Shown: positions 37,047-47,462, numbered from the stretch's first letter. The stretch is DNA of 64,000 nt from Spirosoma telluris (GCA_003259005.1 QLII01000001.1:3798501-3862500), one strand, 5' to 3'. Numbers and translations are program-made. Notes: generated from the letters alone by a model not told the origin.

Positions 37047-39238
37047 CTATTTCGCTTCCGTCATTTCCAGTACCACACTCGTTCGGCGGGTGTTTACCTG
37101 TGGGTTAAAACCGATGGTCATCAGATAATTGCCTGAATAAGTTGTTGTGGAGGCATTGATTGAGGATTTTGCCTCTGGGTAAACGTTCAGTTCCTGAATT
37201 TTATAGGTCTTGTCGGGAGCTAATCCTTTCAGTTTAATGGGCGCAATGCTACCCGCTTTGTAACGGTCCTTAACCAGGTACGTAAACCATATCGCCCGAT
37301 CCTGCCCCTCATTAACGAACATGGCCGAGGCTACGTCGTTCGTGTAGGGAGAGGCTAGTCGATACTGATCGCCCTGCCAGATGACGGTTTTGATCCGATC
37401 ATAGGTCTTCAAAGCTTCCTGACTAAACTGCAATTCAGGTTCGGTCAGTTTGCTCACCACAATGTCGTACCCGATTTTCCCCATCATCGCAACGTCTGTT
37501 CTGAACTTAATGGGTTGCTTGCCCCAGTCGGTTATGTGGTTGCAACTCGCGATAGCCGGAAAGAAATAGGAGTAGTTCCACTGGATAAATATCCGTTCCA
37601 GCGGGTCGGTGTTATCGCTGGCCAGTATTCGGTGAAGTATTGCAGAGCACCGTAATCGACCCGGCCACCGCCCCCGGAGCAAAGCATCATAGGTAGAGTC
37701 GGATATTTGGCCCGCAGTCGCTCCAATACTTTATACAGCCCATGCACATAATCAACATAGAGGTTCGATTGATTTGGATTAGTGGCGGAATAGGCGTTAT
37801 AAATGACCGCATTACAGTCCCATTTGATATAGCCCATCGTTGGATTTTTGGTGAGCAGGTCGTTTACCAGTCCATACACAAAATCCTGCACCTTAGGATT
37901 CGACAGGTCGAGTACTAACTGGTTCCGAAAATAATACTCCTGGCGATTGGGTAGTTTAAGAACCCAGTCGGGGTGTTTTTCGTAGAGTTCGCTTTTCGGG
38001 CTGACCATTTCCGGTTCCAGCCAGATGCCAAATTTAACGCCTGCACGTTCGGCATCTTTCACTAAATACCCGAGTCCGTGAGGCAGTTTTTTTACGTTTT
38101 CCTGCCAGTCACCCAGCCCCGCATGATCGTCATTCCGGGGATATTTGTTGCCAAACCAGCCATCATCCAGCAGAAATAAATCGACACCGAGTTTTTTACC
38201 GTCTTTGAAAAGGGCACTTAGTTTCTCTTCGTTGAAGTCGAAATAAGTCGCTTCCCAGTTATTCAGAAGTGTCAGACGGTTGCCTTCACCCTGGGGAATG
38301 CGGTGTTTACGTGCCCAGCGATGCAGGCTTCGGCTGGCACCACCTTTGCCTTTGTTGGAATAGGTGAACAGGAAAGCGGGCGTCGTGAAGTCAGTTCCAG
38401 AGGCTAATGTATAGGCCGATGCGTAAGGATTGATGCCGGGCAGAATACGTAGATTATGCAATGGATCAACTTCAAAGGCCAATTGATAATTACCCGACCA
38501 GGATAACGTTCCCGCAATGACCTCGCCCTGATCTTCCTCAGCAGGTTGGTTAAGAGCCACCAGAAATGACGGCGGCTGGAACAAATCGGCACGCGTACCC
38601 AACTTGGAGTCCAGTATCTTGATGCCCTCGGTAAGCAACACCTCGGAGGGATTCATTTCATTGGCCCAATCGCCGTGGAAATGCGTGAGGTAATAATTCT
38701 GAGCCGGAATATATAGGTTCGCCGACGCGTATTTTTGTAGCGTTACCGGCTTCTTTTCGGTATGCCGAATCGACGACCATTGCTCAATGACATCCTCTTT
38801 TTGGTACGCTTTGTAGTAGAGTGTCACCTCAAACGGATACTGTGGGTCTTTCAAATAAACTTTCGTAAGCACAACCCCATCGGCTAACGACTGCGTTTCG
38901 TGCCGAACGTACTTGAGATCGAGGGAGGGATTGCCATCGGCATGGGTCACCTGAATCGCGGGCTCCAGCAAATTACGGCTACCCGCTGGCGTATAGACTG
39001 AGTTATAAATCCCCGTATAATCTTCACCTCGTTTGCCATTGTTGGGGATAGCTGCATACTCAGCCGTATTTCGGAGTCGTGCTCCCAGATGAATAAGGGT
39101 TGGCGTTTGGTCTTTGTCTATTCGAATAACCAGTGCCGTTTGTTGGGTTTCAATCGCGATATGGCTGTCGCCGGGCGCGGCCTGCATCGGCAGTGCCATC
39201 TGAAAAATAAGAAATAGGAGCAAATAGGCCCGTTTCAT
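37047..39238 (-). CDS. GH36 alpha-galactosidase, secreted, frame broken once
   Basis: I chose the ATG at 39238 (MKRAYLLLFLIFQMALPMQA, a signal peptide). Joined at GG 37620-37621, the protein is 730 residues, the usual GH36 length. Domains: N-terminal beta-supersandwich, (beta/alpha)8 barrel from about residue 310, C-terminal beta sheet. DDGWFG and GIWLEPEMVSP are family marks. The nucleophile lies in YIKWDCN, and the acid/base Asp in the restored WPSDNTDPLERI, exactly where the frame is lost. It should release terminal alpha-galactose from oligosaccharides such as raffinose-type sugars in the periplasm. Confidence 0.92.
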
Positions 39239-39442
39239 GTCGGAGGAGTTTAGCGCTGCAAAATAGGCAATCATTCCATCATACCCAGATTCCTATAATC
39301 GGTTAATCAGTTGCCAAAGGGATTGATAAGCGCTTAGTCGAAAAGTGGGTTCGTTATTAAGGCATTTTTCGGTTGACTTAGTTAGGTGTGATTGAGCCAA
39401 AACATATAGATTAGTGGCTTGTCTTCCTCAATCCGTATATAG

Positions 39443-40177
39443 ATGATAAAAATCCTGCTACTGTCTATTATTCAGGGCTTTTGTTTGTCGGTGAAGCCGA
39501 CAGGTGCTACGCCTTACCTGGAAAAGCCTCTACAGGTAAATGACATTGTTTACATTCATGCTCCCAATGGACTGACCCTCCGAAAAACGGGTGCTAAGGA
39601 CGGAACGAAAGTGGCTTTAGTGCCTTTCAATGGTGCGTCTCTCACAGTAGTAAGTCCTCCGGAGCCTGGTGTTCAGTATGTTGCGGAAACGATAGGCGGG
39701 TTTGCCGTAAAGGGCGGCTGGGTCAATGTAAAAACGAGTGAGGGGCTGGAAGGGTATCTATTTGAAGGCTATTTGTCTCGGTACAAGCCGCTGAACGTGA
39801 ATAAACTGGAAGGGAATGTAGCCACAATGGATGGGTTCTACCGCACGATTTCACCCTTGAAAAGTAAGCGAACTACCCTGCCCTCTATCAATGGGTCTAC
39901 CGAGCGTTATCAGTATGTATACGCTGATGGCACCCGGTTTGAGGAACAGCAATTCCCAGGTGGCGGTACGCAAATTTTAGACCTTCCTGCCGAAAAATTT
40001 ACGTTGCAGGAAGCGTTGGTCCTCTTCCGGACTGCCTGGTTTGGGAAAGAAAAAACCACCGGCACGTACGATACAGCGAAGCAACGATTGACGATTATTG
40101 CGGAAGGAGGCTATACGCAGTTGACCATTCAGCCAAAAGGGAATCGACTGGTACTACGATTCGAAACGGCTGATTGA
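39443..40177 (+). CDS. Secreted SH3-domain protein, unknown
   Basis: The 244-residue protein has a signal peptide (MIKILLLSIIQGFCLSVKPT) and a bacterial SH3-like domain at about 30-115 (YIHAPNGLTLRKTGAKDGTK ... GWVNVKTSEGLEGYLFEGYLS). The C-terminal 120 residues are beta-rich and match nothing I know. SH3b domains bind peptidoglycan or peptides, so a periplasmic role is likely. It converges with the GH20 gene across a hairpin. Confidence 0.6.
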   Translation: MIKILLLSIIQGFCLSVKPTGATPYLEKPLQVNDIVYIHAPNGLTLRKTGAKDGTKVALVPFNGASLTVVSPPEPGVQYVAETIGGFAVKGGWVNVKTSEGLEGYLFEGYLSRYKPLNVNKLEGNVATMDGFYRTISPLKSKRTTLPSINGSTERYQYVYADGTRFEEQQFPGGGTQILDLPAEKFTLQEALVLFRTAWFGKEKTTGTYDTAKQRLTIIAEGGYTQLTIQPKGNRLVLRFETAD

Positions 40178-40224
40178 GGTTTACGATTGGCTGGTGAGTG
40201 ATGCATCAGCCAATCATAAACCTC
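40176..40224. terminator. Bidirectional hairpin between convergent genes
   Basis: An 18-base stem (40176-40193 with 40207-40224, one mismatch). It begins in the stop codon of the + strand gene and ends 10 bases before the GH20 stop. Confidence 0.75.
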
Positions 40225-40233
40225 CAATCGTAA

Positions 40234-42622
40234 TCACCTGACCTCAATTTCGTCAATGCCCAACTGGGCTGTTCTCCCCGGATAACGTAATCCCTCAGGT
40301 ACCTTTCCTACGTTTCGGGCAATGATCCGAATGTAGCGGGTAGTAACAGGCTGAAAGTCGAATGGGAGACGAATAATGGCCCGTTTGCCACTTTCGGCAG
40401 CATTGGTTCGGGCGGTCAAGGCAGGCTTAAACGTCTTACCATCCTCCGAAATCGAAATTTCGACCTGTTTCGGCAAGCATATATTCTTCGCGGTATATTT
40501 CAGAAAACCAATCCGAACGCTCTCTACCGGTTCCAGTTTGCCGAGATCAATGATGGTGTTCAGGTCGTTTTTGAAGGTTACGACCCCAGCAACTTCATAC
40601 CCACCAATGGCACCGGTAGTGCCGTCGGTCAGGCTATAATTTCGGTCGGGTCTACCGCTGGTTGGGGCGTTCAGGAGTGTATATGATTTTCCCGTGGCCT
40701 TCGAAACCAGATACGCTTTTTCTACCTTCGCCAGTTGGCTGAGTGGTTTGCCATTCTGAAAGGTTGCGACGCGAATGGTTGCCGATTTGCTAAGCAGAAG
40801 CGGCAGTTCGTAGCGAGGTGATTCCTCTGAGGGAATGCTGCCATCCAGCGTATAGCGGATGTCGGATGCGAATGTACCTGCCGAAATGGACACTTCTACG
40901 TGGCCATCTGGAGTTGGTTTAGCCGAAGGGAGGGCGTCATAGAAGGTTCTCGCATAATTGACGTTCAAGTGGGACAGTCGTTCGAAGTGAGTGGGCAATC
41001 GTCGGGTAAAATCGTCATAATTCTTCTGCGTCAGGGGTGTCCAGACGACCTCGGCCATAGCCGCTGCACGAGGCCAAATCATGTATTCGGCCTGATCGGG
41101 CGTAGCGATGTACTCCGTCCAGATGTTCCCCTGTGCGCCCAGAATGTACGTTGCTTCTGTAGGCGACAGGTTAGCTGGCGTAGGGTCGTATGCGTATACC
41201 TTCGCTAAGGACAGCGAGCCACCAAAAGCAGTTGGTTCCTGCGCCAGATCACCCTGATAGAAGTTGAAGTAACAAAACTGACCGGGCGTCATAATTACAT
41301 CGTGGTGCTGTTTGGCGGCCTGTATTCCTCCATTGATACCGCGCCAGCTCATAACCGTTGCGTTGGGCGATAGACCACCCTGCAGTATTTCATCCCAACC
41401 AATAATCCGGCGTCCTTTTGAGGTAACAAACTTATCAATCCGTGTAATGATATAGCTCTGTAATTGATTTTCATTCTTAAGATGCTCGCGCTTCATCAGT
41501 TGCTGGCAGAACGCACTTTTGTGCCAGACAACTTTAGGGCATTCGTCTCCGCCGATATGGATGTACTTGCCAGGGAATAACCCCATTACTTCAGTTAGCA
41601 CATCCTGTAAAAACGTAAATGTCTTTTCGGTTGGGCAGAATACATCGTCAAACACGCCCCATTTTGTTGCCACCTGATACGGTCCCGCCGTGCAGGCCAG
41701 TTCGGGATAAGAGGCCAGTGCCGCCAACGCATGGCCGGGCATTTCGATTTCCGGTATTACGTTGATGTGCTTCGTGGCGGCATAACGGACGACTTCCCGA
41801 ATTTCGTCCTGGGTATAAAATTCATTGTACGGTTTCCCATCGAATAGCTGCGGATCGAAGTCGTCGTAATGCCCCCACAATTGTTTCACGTCGTCGGGAA
41901 CCGATCTGCGTTAGTCTGGGGTATTTTTTGATTTCGATGCGCCAGCCCTGATCGTCGGTCAGGTGCCAGTGGAAGTTGTTGAATTTATGTAACGCCATCA
42001 GATCAAGGTATTTCTTGATGAACGCCACCGAAAAGAAATGACGGCTAACATCCAGATTCATACCCCGATACCTATAACGCGGTTTATCCTGAATCCGACA
42101 GGCAGGGATGGACAAGGCGGGGAGCCCCGAGTTTGGAGCAGGGAATAGCCCCCTACTCCAGGCTCCGGGCTCCTTGCCTAATACGGCTGGTGGCAGGAGT
42201 TGGTAGAGCGTCTGCACGGCATAGAAAAATCCTTTCGGGCTGGTGGCTTCAATGGTTACGAGTTGGGGAGTTACATCGAGATGATACCCCTCGTCGCTCA
42301 GGGTAGTATCTCGTAAGGGCAGAAACTGGATCAAATTTGCGCCAGTACTTCCACCTAATTGAGGTGTTTTGTCAAAATTTCGCACGGTAAGGGCCATACC
42401 GCTACTGTGATTGATCTGGTTCACAAACGACTCGGCAATGGCCTTCAGGTCAGCCTGCGCAACCGGCACCATAACCATTGTATGTTGACTAACAATGAAT
42501 TCGCCAGCGCGGGCTTCGAGCTGGGCCGGACGCGGAATAATCGTATAGCGATCGGTGGATTGGCAAAAGGCGAGTGGTAGCTGCAAACTGAAAGCAACAA
42601 TGAACAATAAGCGGGTAAGCAT
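40234..42622 (-). CDS. GH20 beta-N-acetylhexosaminidase, secreted, frame broken once
   Basis: From the ATG at 42622 (MLTRLLFIVAFSLQLPLAFC, signal peptide) the joined protein is 795 residues. The break lies in the run CCCCC 41872-41876; here one base too many fits better, giving RETIVGHYDDFDP. Domains: GH20b (about 25-170), catalytic barrel (from about 185) with HWHLTDDQGWRIEIKKYP and the catalytic pair in HIGGDECPK, then a chitobiase-type C-terminal domain and a discoidin-like domain (VTTRYIRIIARNVG). It releases terminal GlcNAc or GalNAc from glycans. A 63-base repeat insertion at 42116-42178 adds 21 residues before the barrel. Confidence 0.92.
42116..42178. repeat. 63-base inverted repeat inserted in frame in the GH20 gene
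   Basis: 28-base arms (42116-42143 with 42151-42178) agree at 22 positions around a 7-base loop. The length is exactly 21 codons and the encoded Gly/Pro-rich segment (PGAWSRGLFPAPNSGLPA) has no counterpart in GH20 proteins. GGAGCAGGG words link it to the elements at 4298 and 15264. Confidence 0.75.
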
Positions 42623-42722
42623 AGGAAAATTTTGCAATTGGCTACTAACTTGCCAATTCAAACTATAAACGTACAAAAGACTAAACCTTGTTGTACGCTG
42701 ATCAACCAACACATTCTGGTAG

Positions 42723-43343
42723 GTGAAGAAATCGTTATTCACATTAATTTTTTGGGCCTACTGTGCCTGCTCAGTAGCGCAAACGCCTACCGAAGTTGGC
42801 TCTGCCGAAACGCATCATTATGCCATTGAAATTGCCGGAATCCGCGTTGGTACAATGACTGCTGTTCGCCAGCCACAGGCCGACAATCAGACGATATATA
42901 CGCTCATCAGCGATGTAAAGGTGAATTTGCTGGTCTATACCGTCAAAATTTATTACAAAGTAATTAACCGATTTGAGGGGAAAAAATTGATGCTGTCGAC
43001 CGTTGATGTACATACCAATCGGGGCGATTTTACCTCCCGAACGGAATGGAAAGGGGATCACTATGACATCAATGCTGACCAGTACAAGTATAAGCGTCAG
43101 ACTATTGAAACCCAAAATATTGATTTTTCAAGTTCTCTTTTGTACTTTTACGAACCACTAGGACGAAATAAAGTCTATGCCGAGTATTTCGGCGATTATT
43201 TCACCTTCAGTAAGACAGCAGCCGGTACATACCATGCTGTGATTAGCGACCGGGCCGATGACTATATTTATCAAAATGGTCGCCTGGTTAAAATAGTGAA
43301 GCACAATTCATTGAAGAATTTCATATTGCGGCTGCTGGATTAG
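42723..43343 (+). CDS. DUF6134-like secreted protein
   Basis: The 206-residue protein starts with GTG (MKKSLFTLIFWAYCACSVAQ, a signal peptide). Its body, YAIEIAGIRVGTMTAVRQ, then YTVKIYYKVINRFEGKKLM, resembles the DUF6134 family: small beta-rich exported proteins of Bacteroidetes without known function. The upstream GH20 gene is divergent. Confidence 0.65.
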   Translation: MKKSLFTLIFWAYCACSVAQTPTEVGSAETHHYAIEIAGIRVGTMTAVRQPQADNQTIYTLISDVKVNLLVYTVKIYYKVINRFEGKKLMLSTVDVHTNRGDFTSRTEWKGDHYDINADQYKYKRQTIETQNIDFSSSLLYFYEPLGRNKVYAEYFGDYFTFSKTAAGTYHAVISDRADDYIYQNGRLVKIVKHNSLKNFILRLLD

Positions 43344-43441
43344 TAGAAGAGAGTCAGAACAGAAGTGCGAAGCCGCTGAGTATCGAGTGCCATTCAGATT
43401 GACTGGCGTAGTAGCGTACCCACCGTAACCCATTACTGTTA

Positions 43442-44755
43442 ATGACGAAGCTATTCCTGATCGTGTCGGCTGGATTCGGCTGTTTCACCTTCTTCCTTTC
43501 CTCGGCTGTTGCCCAAACCAGCCAGTTTCTCGCCCTAAATGTTGCGACACCTGTTAAGGCTTTAACAAATCGACTAGCCTATGCTACCATCGAAGAAAGC
43601 CCGGTTCATTTCTGTGGAGAAAATATACCCACAAATCACCCGGCCATTGTTGAACGATGGACCCGTACACTCAATCAGCAGGCGGCTTTAGCCGCTGATT
43701 TAACCGTACTGAAACGCCGGGCCTCGGTAGTTTTCCCACTCATCGAACCAATCCTGAAACAGTATCGGATTCCGTCGGATTTTAAGTTTTTACCCCTGCT
43801 CGAAAGTGCCGTTACCAATCGGGCCGTTTCCCGAAAAGGAGCCGCGGGCTTTTGGCAACTGATGCCGCAAACGGCTCAATCACTTGGGTTGAACGTATCA
43901 CACCGGCGCGATGAGCGGTTTAACCTCTTAAAAGCGACCCATGCTGCCTGCCGATACATTAACGAACTCTACGACCAATTGGGCTCCTGGATGCTGGTCG
44001 CGACAGCCTATAATGCCGGACCTAATTACATTCAGCAGCTTACCCGCCAGCATCCCGATATGCATCCAATGGCGTTGCCATACCGCGCTGCCGAGACGAA
44101 AGCATACCTGTTTCAGACCGTTGCCATTAAAGAATTATTGACCCGTCCACAAGCGTATCGTGACCGTTTAAGTGCCCGACATCTGGAAGCGCTAAGCGAC
44201 GGAGCCGATCCTGTTGCATCAGCTGAACGGGCAGTCATCTTAGCCTCCTTCGACATGGATGAGCGGGATGTAGCGAAAGCAACCATCGGGCAAGAGACGC
44301 TGGATACGGGGGTAACTTTCGTGACCGATTCAACAACGACAGTGGTATTATTAACGGAAGATGAGCCTATCACCGAAGTCAGTCCTGAAAAGCCACAACT
44401 CACCCCTGCGACCAGTCAGGTTGCTCCAGTAGAAACGGCTCCATCTGTAATTCGATTAGTAACCCGCAGCCTCAGCGAAGGCCCGTTAACTGAAGGGAAA
44501 TTGTGTCTGTTTCAGGTGGTGCAACCCGTAACACTCAACGGGCGTACCTTTGCCGTTGGGGATATGATTCAGGCACACATTGAAGTGATTGATGCCAACT
44601 CAAAGCGAGTTTTCCTGCGCACCGACCAACTAACCACGGCTCAAACTCAGGAAACAATTTCCCTCAAACTAGTTGCCACCGAACAGCCCAAGCAACCCGG
44701 CGTTGCCCTACCCACACGCCTGGAAGGATGGCAGTTAAGTTGGGAACTGTTGTAA
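43442..44755 (+). CDS. Membrane-bound or periplasmic lytic transglycosylase (MltD-like)
   Basis: The 437-residue protein has a signal peptide ending in SAVAQT and an SLT domain at about 100-230. The catalytic Glu is in FKFLPLLESAVTNRAVS, followed by GAAGFWQLMPQTAQSLGL and ATAYNAGPNYI, which match MltD-type enzymes. The C-terminal 110 residues (KLCLFQVVQPVTLNGRTFAV, VGDMIQAHIEVIDANSKR) form a beta domain instead of the LysM repeats of E. coli MltD. It should cleave glycan strands of peptidoglycan. Confidence 0.88.
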   Translation: MTKLFLIVSAGFGCFTFFLSSAVAQTSQFLALNVATPVKALTNRLAYATIEESPVHFCGENIPTNHPAIVERWTRTLNQQAALAADLTVLKRRASVVFPLIEPILKQYRIPSDFKFLPLLESAVTNRAVSRKGAAGFWQLMPQTAQSLGLNVSHRRDERFNLLKATHAACRYINELYDQLGSWMLVATAYNAGPNYIQQLTRQHPDMHPMALPYRAAETKAYLFQTVAIKELLTRPQAYRDRLSARHLEALSDGADPVASAERAVILASFDMDERDVAKATIGQETLDTGVTFVTDSTTTVVLLTEDEPITEVSPEKPQLTPATSQVAPVETAPSVIRLVTRSLSEGPLTEGKLCLFQVVQPVTLNGRTFAVGDMIQAHIEVIDANSKRVFLRTDQLTTAQTQETISLKLVATEQPKQPGVALPTRLEGWQLSWELL

Positions 44756-44760
44756 ATGCT

Positions 44761-44855
44761 GAATGAGTGAATGTTGAATGAGTGAATGGAGAGGCATAAC
44801 TTTCTCCATTCAACATTCACTCATTCAACATTCACTCATTCAACATTCAATCATT
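44761..44855. repeat. Long hairpin of the GAATGAGTGAATG word family
   Basis: The left arm (44761-44792) holds two GAATGAGTGAATG units; the right arm (44803-44855) holds three complementary units. It lies between convergent genes, where it can also serve as terminator. It is related to 19203-19275 and, more distantly, 48154-48239. Confidence 0.85.
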
Positions 44856-45785
44856 CTAAAGTACTCTTGGGCCCTGCTTATTAATTTGGGAGACGTAGGC
44901 TTCGCTGGTGATGCCAACGGATAAAAAGGCCTGCTGCATAGCCGTACCAACCTGCTCAGCGGTTTGGGCATCGCGACTGAGAGCGAACATAGATGGACCC
45001 GAGCCCGAAATACTGCATCCTAGCGCGCCATTATCTAAAGCTGCCAGTTTGGCTTCATTAAACTCCGGGATCAGAATCGCCCGTACCGGCTCAATAATCA
45101 CATCGACAAGCGAGCGACTAATCAAGTCGTAATCGGGCGTCATCAAACCCGCAATCAGGCCAGCTACATTCCCCATCTGGATGATGGTGTTTTTAAGCGA
45201 AACTTCATTTTTGAGGATGAACCGGGCATCTTTTGTATTCACCTCAATATCGGGGTGAACGAGCGTGCAGAATAAATTGGCCGGGGTATCAATGCGAATA
45301 ACATCCAGTGGCTGATAACTCCGAACAACCACAAAACCACCCAGTAACGATGGCCCTACATTATCGGCATGGGCCGATCCGCAGGCAATTCGTTCGCCTT
45401 CCATAGCGAAAGGGAGCAACTTCATGATGGGTAATGGCCGACCAAGGAGTTCATTCGCGGCAAAAACACCAGCAACTGCACTAGCCGCGCTGGAACCTAA
45501 GCCACTGCCAAGGGGCATTTGTTTATGCAGCACAATATCCAGACCTACATCCAGCCGATTAATATGCTTCAGATACGTTTGAATAGCAATACTGGCTGTA
45601 TTTCGACCTGCCTCGCGCGGCAAACGACCTTCATCACCAATAATGTCGGTAATTCGAATGCCCGGCTCATCGCTGGCAGTGAGGGTAATCTGATCGCCGG
45701 GATTATCAACAGCAAATCCAAAAATATCAAACCCACAGGCTACGTTGGCTACAGTAGCGGGGGCAAACACACGAATAGAATCCAC
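44856..45785 (-). CDS. thrB: Homoserine kinase
   Basis: The GHMP-kinase domain is clear: PLGSGLGSSAASAVAGVFAA is the phosphate loop, ATVANVACGFDIFGFAVD the substrate-binding N-terminus and SISGSGPSMFAL the third motif. It phosphorylates homoserine for threonine synthesis. I chose the GTG at 45785 (VDSIRVFAPATV, 309 residues, normal length) over the ATG at 45839, because a -7 word lies at 45811-45818 between them. thrA and thrC are not next to it. Confidence 0.93.
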   Translation of the reverse strand: MDSIRVFAPATVANVACGFDIFGFAVDNPGDQITLTASDEPGIRITDIIGDEGRLPREAGRNTASIAIQTYLKHINRLDVGLDIVLHKQMPLGSGLGSSAASAVAGVFAANELLGRPLPIMKLLPFAMEGERIACGSAHADNVGPSLLGGFVVVRSYQPLDVIRIDTPANLFCTLVHPDIEVNTKDARFILKNEVSLKNTIIQMGNVAGLIAGLMTPDYDLISRSLVDVIIEPVRAILIPEFNEAKLAALDNGALGCSISGSGPSMFALSRDAQTAEQVGTAMQQAFLSVGITSEAYVSQINKQGPRVL

Positions 45786-45810
45786 GATAAAAGAGGGGGG
45801 CAACGAAACG

Positions 45811-45818
45811 CAAAGGTA
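45811..45818 (-). promoter_or_regulatory. -7 promoter word of thrB
   Basis: Minus-strand TACCTTTG matches TAnnTTTG exactly, 26 bases before the chosen GTG start; only a weak -33 (ATTG) is found. Confidence 0.55.
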
Positions 45819-45879
45819 ATGATTTGAAGTGTAAATCAATTTTGTGTTTTATAGGCATATCTTGGCGATCAGTCCCGTT

Positions 45880-46283
45880 TTACTTGATTCGTATAAAGCC
45901 CAAATGACACCCTTCAAAGCAGGGCTGGTATAGTTTAAGTGTATCGTTGCTTAGATAAACTTGTTCAGCATAGTTACTGGTGCTGGGTATAAAGCGAATC
46001 TGTATCCTCTGATTCATGGTGTCAAGACGAAACTGGCTGAATGCCTGATATATCTTTACGTTGTCGCCCTGTGCCTGTAGATGCCCGTCGGCTGTAAACG
46101 TTACTGATTGGGCTGGCTTTGATGAAATCCTATCAATAATGTATCCGCTCCTGGTGAGTAGCCCCGCTCAAACAACTGCCATGTGCCAGGTAATCCACTT
46201 CCACGGATAAGTTTTATGGAATCATCGGAATGGCAATTGATCAGGGTAAGTAAGAGCGTCAGAATAATCAGCCAGCGGTTCAT
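45880..46283 (-). CDS. Small lipocalin-like lipoprotein, frame broken once
   Basis: Restoring one base at CC 46150-46151 (GG on the coding strand) joins MNRWLIILTLLLTLINCHSD (lipobox Cys17) and GLPGTWQLFERGYSPG with SGYIIDRISSKPAQSVTFTA and a C-terminal half ending in CFEGCHLGFIRIK. The total is 134 residues. The pattern G.W.L.E.GYSPG.GYI..........TF..DG is the common one of small lipocalin-like lipoproteins in Cytophagales. Without the correction only the first half is visible. Ligand unknown. Confidence 0.7.
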
Positions 46284-46530
46284 AAGTCTCCTCTTTCTAC
46301 CTATGACTCTATGACTAGCCAAAAGGTTGGAAACACCTGTAATGAGTAGCATAACCTCAATAAGGATTATTACTTAGTACACTAATTATTATCACACTCA
46401 TTATCAAGAAATTGTAATGAGCAATGGTAGATTAAATTTTTATTAATGCTGCCACGGTTTTTGAATTGGTAGCGTATAGTCTTCTATAACCGAAAGTGGT
46501 TTCTACTTTATTTTCCTAAACAATACACCA

Positions 46531-46912
46531 ATGAAGAAATTGATTGTGGCTGGCTGCATTGTAGCGGCTTTGCTGGGTGGGTACGCCTGCACGAAAAGTT
46601 CAGACCTTTCTCCTGACGACACGAGTGCCACAGCTCGTACGTCATCGGTGTCATCAGGTTCGTCTACCAGTCCGCATAGTGGTACGGATACGCCACCTCA
46701 TAGTGGTACGGATGGTCATGGCCCTCATGCTGGTCCACCGCACAGTGGCACAGCTACACCTCCGCATAGTGGAACTGATACGCCACCCCATAGTGGTACA
46801 GATGGTCATCCACACAGCGGCACTGCTACCCCTCCCCACAGTGGTACCGACACCCCCCCATAGTGGAACGGGTGGCCCTGGTGGTCCTCCGCGTGGACCC
46901 AAACATGGTTAA
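46531..46912 (+). CDS. Lipoprotein with PHSGT repeats, frame slip in a C7 run
   Basis: A lipoprotein signal (MKKLIVAGCIVAALLGGYAC) is followed by a Ser-rich linker and eight to nine PHSGT units (PHSGTDTPP, PHSGTDGH, PHSGTATPP). The frame ends at a TAG right after C7 at 46853-46859; in the next frame the pattern continues as PPHSGTGGPGGPPRGPKHG and stops before a terminator. Either one C too many or two too few explains it. The mature chain, about 105 residues, is His-rich (some 12 His) and lacks large hydrophobics, so metal binding is possible. No known family. Confidence 0.65.
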
Positions 46913-46970
46913 TCATCAAGTAAAAAAGCCAGATTTTTTCAAAAGAATCTGGCTTTTTTACTTGATGATT
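46911..46970. terminator. Bidirectional terminator
   Basis: A perfect 25-base stem (46911-46935 with 46946-46970) with A6 and T6 tracts in the arms, between convergent genes. Confidence 0.92.
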
Positions 46971-46982
46971 TTATAAAATGGC

Positions 46983-47462
46983 CTACTCACCAAACAGGCT
47001 ATGCCAAACGCCTTTAGCTTTTTCTTTGGCAACTTCAATTTGAAGAGCGGCTTCGGCTTTTAGCTCGTCTAGTTTAACCTGAGCGGCTTCCAGTTGTACT
47101 GCAGCTTCTGCCTTCATTTCGTCAAATTTATCTTCGGCTACATCCGATAATTCATCGGCTTTAGCGGAGGCTGCTGCAAAGGCGGTTTCGGCCTGAGCCT
47201 GTAAACTAGCCAGATTCTCGGCGGTAGACGCTTTAGCAGCTTCAAAATGCAAGGTAGCTTTCGCTTTTATACCGTCAATGTCAATATCTTTTCCAAGTTC
47301 CTGCGCCTGAGCAACCAGTTTGTCTTTCAGCTCATCGAGTTGGGCTGCGGCATCATTTAAATGCTGGCTTGCTTCGGCTTTAAAGGCTTCGAGCTTTTCG
47401 GCAGTTGTTGCTTTGGCGGCCTGTACGTCTTCGGCAACTTTGGCTTTTTCGTTGTTTTCCAT
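46983..47462 (-). CDS. Ala/Lys/Glu-rich helical protein, unknown
   Basis: The 159 residues are almost all Ala, Lys, Glu, Asp, Leu and Gln, arranged as amphipathic helices in rough 11-22 residue repeats (KLEAFKAEASQHLNDAAAQL, FDEMKAEAAVQLEAAQVKL). It has no signal peptide or Cys and ends KGVWHSLFGE. The pattern resembles apolipoprotein-like or LEA-like amphipathic proteins, which coat membranes or protect under stress. The resemblance is compositional only. Confidence 0.6.
   Translation of the reverse strand: MENNEKAKVAEDVQAAKATTAEKLEAFKAEASQHLNDAAAQLDELKDKLVAQAQELGKDIDIDGIKAKATLHFEAAKASTAENLASLQAQAETAFAAASAKADELSDVAEDKFDEMKAEAAVQLEAAQVKLDELKAEAALQIEVAKEKAKGVWHSLFGE

Noticed and set aside
46670..46870. 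Repeats around CCGCATAGTGGTAC as a possible CRISPR array
   Set aside because: The repeats are in frame and encode PHSGT units; there are no unique spacers of constant length and no cas genes.
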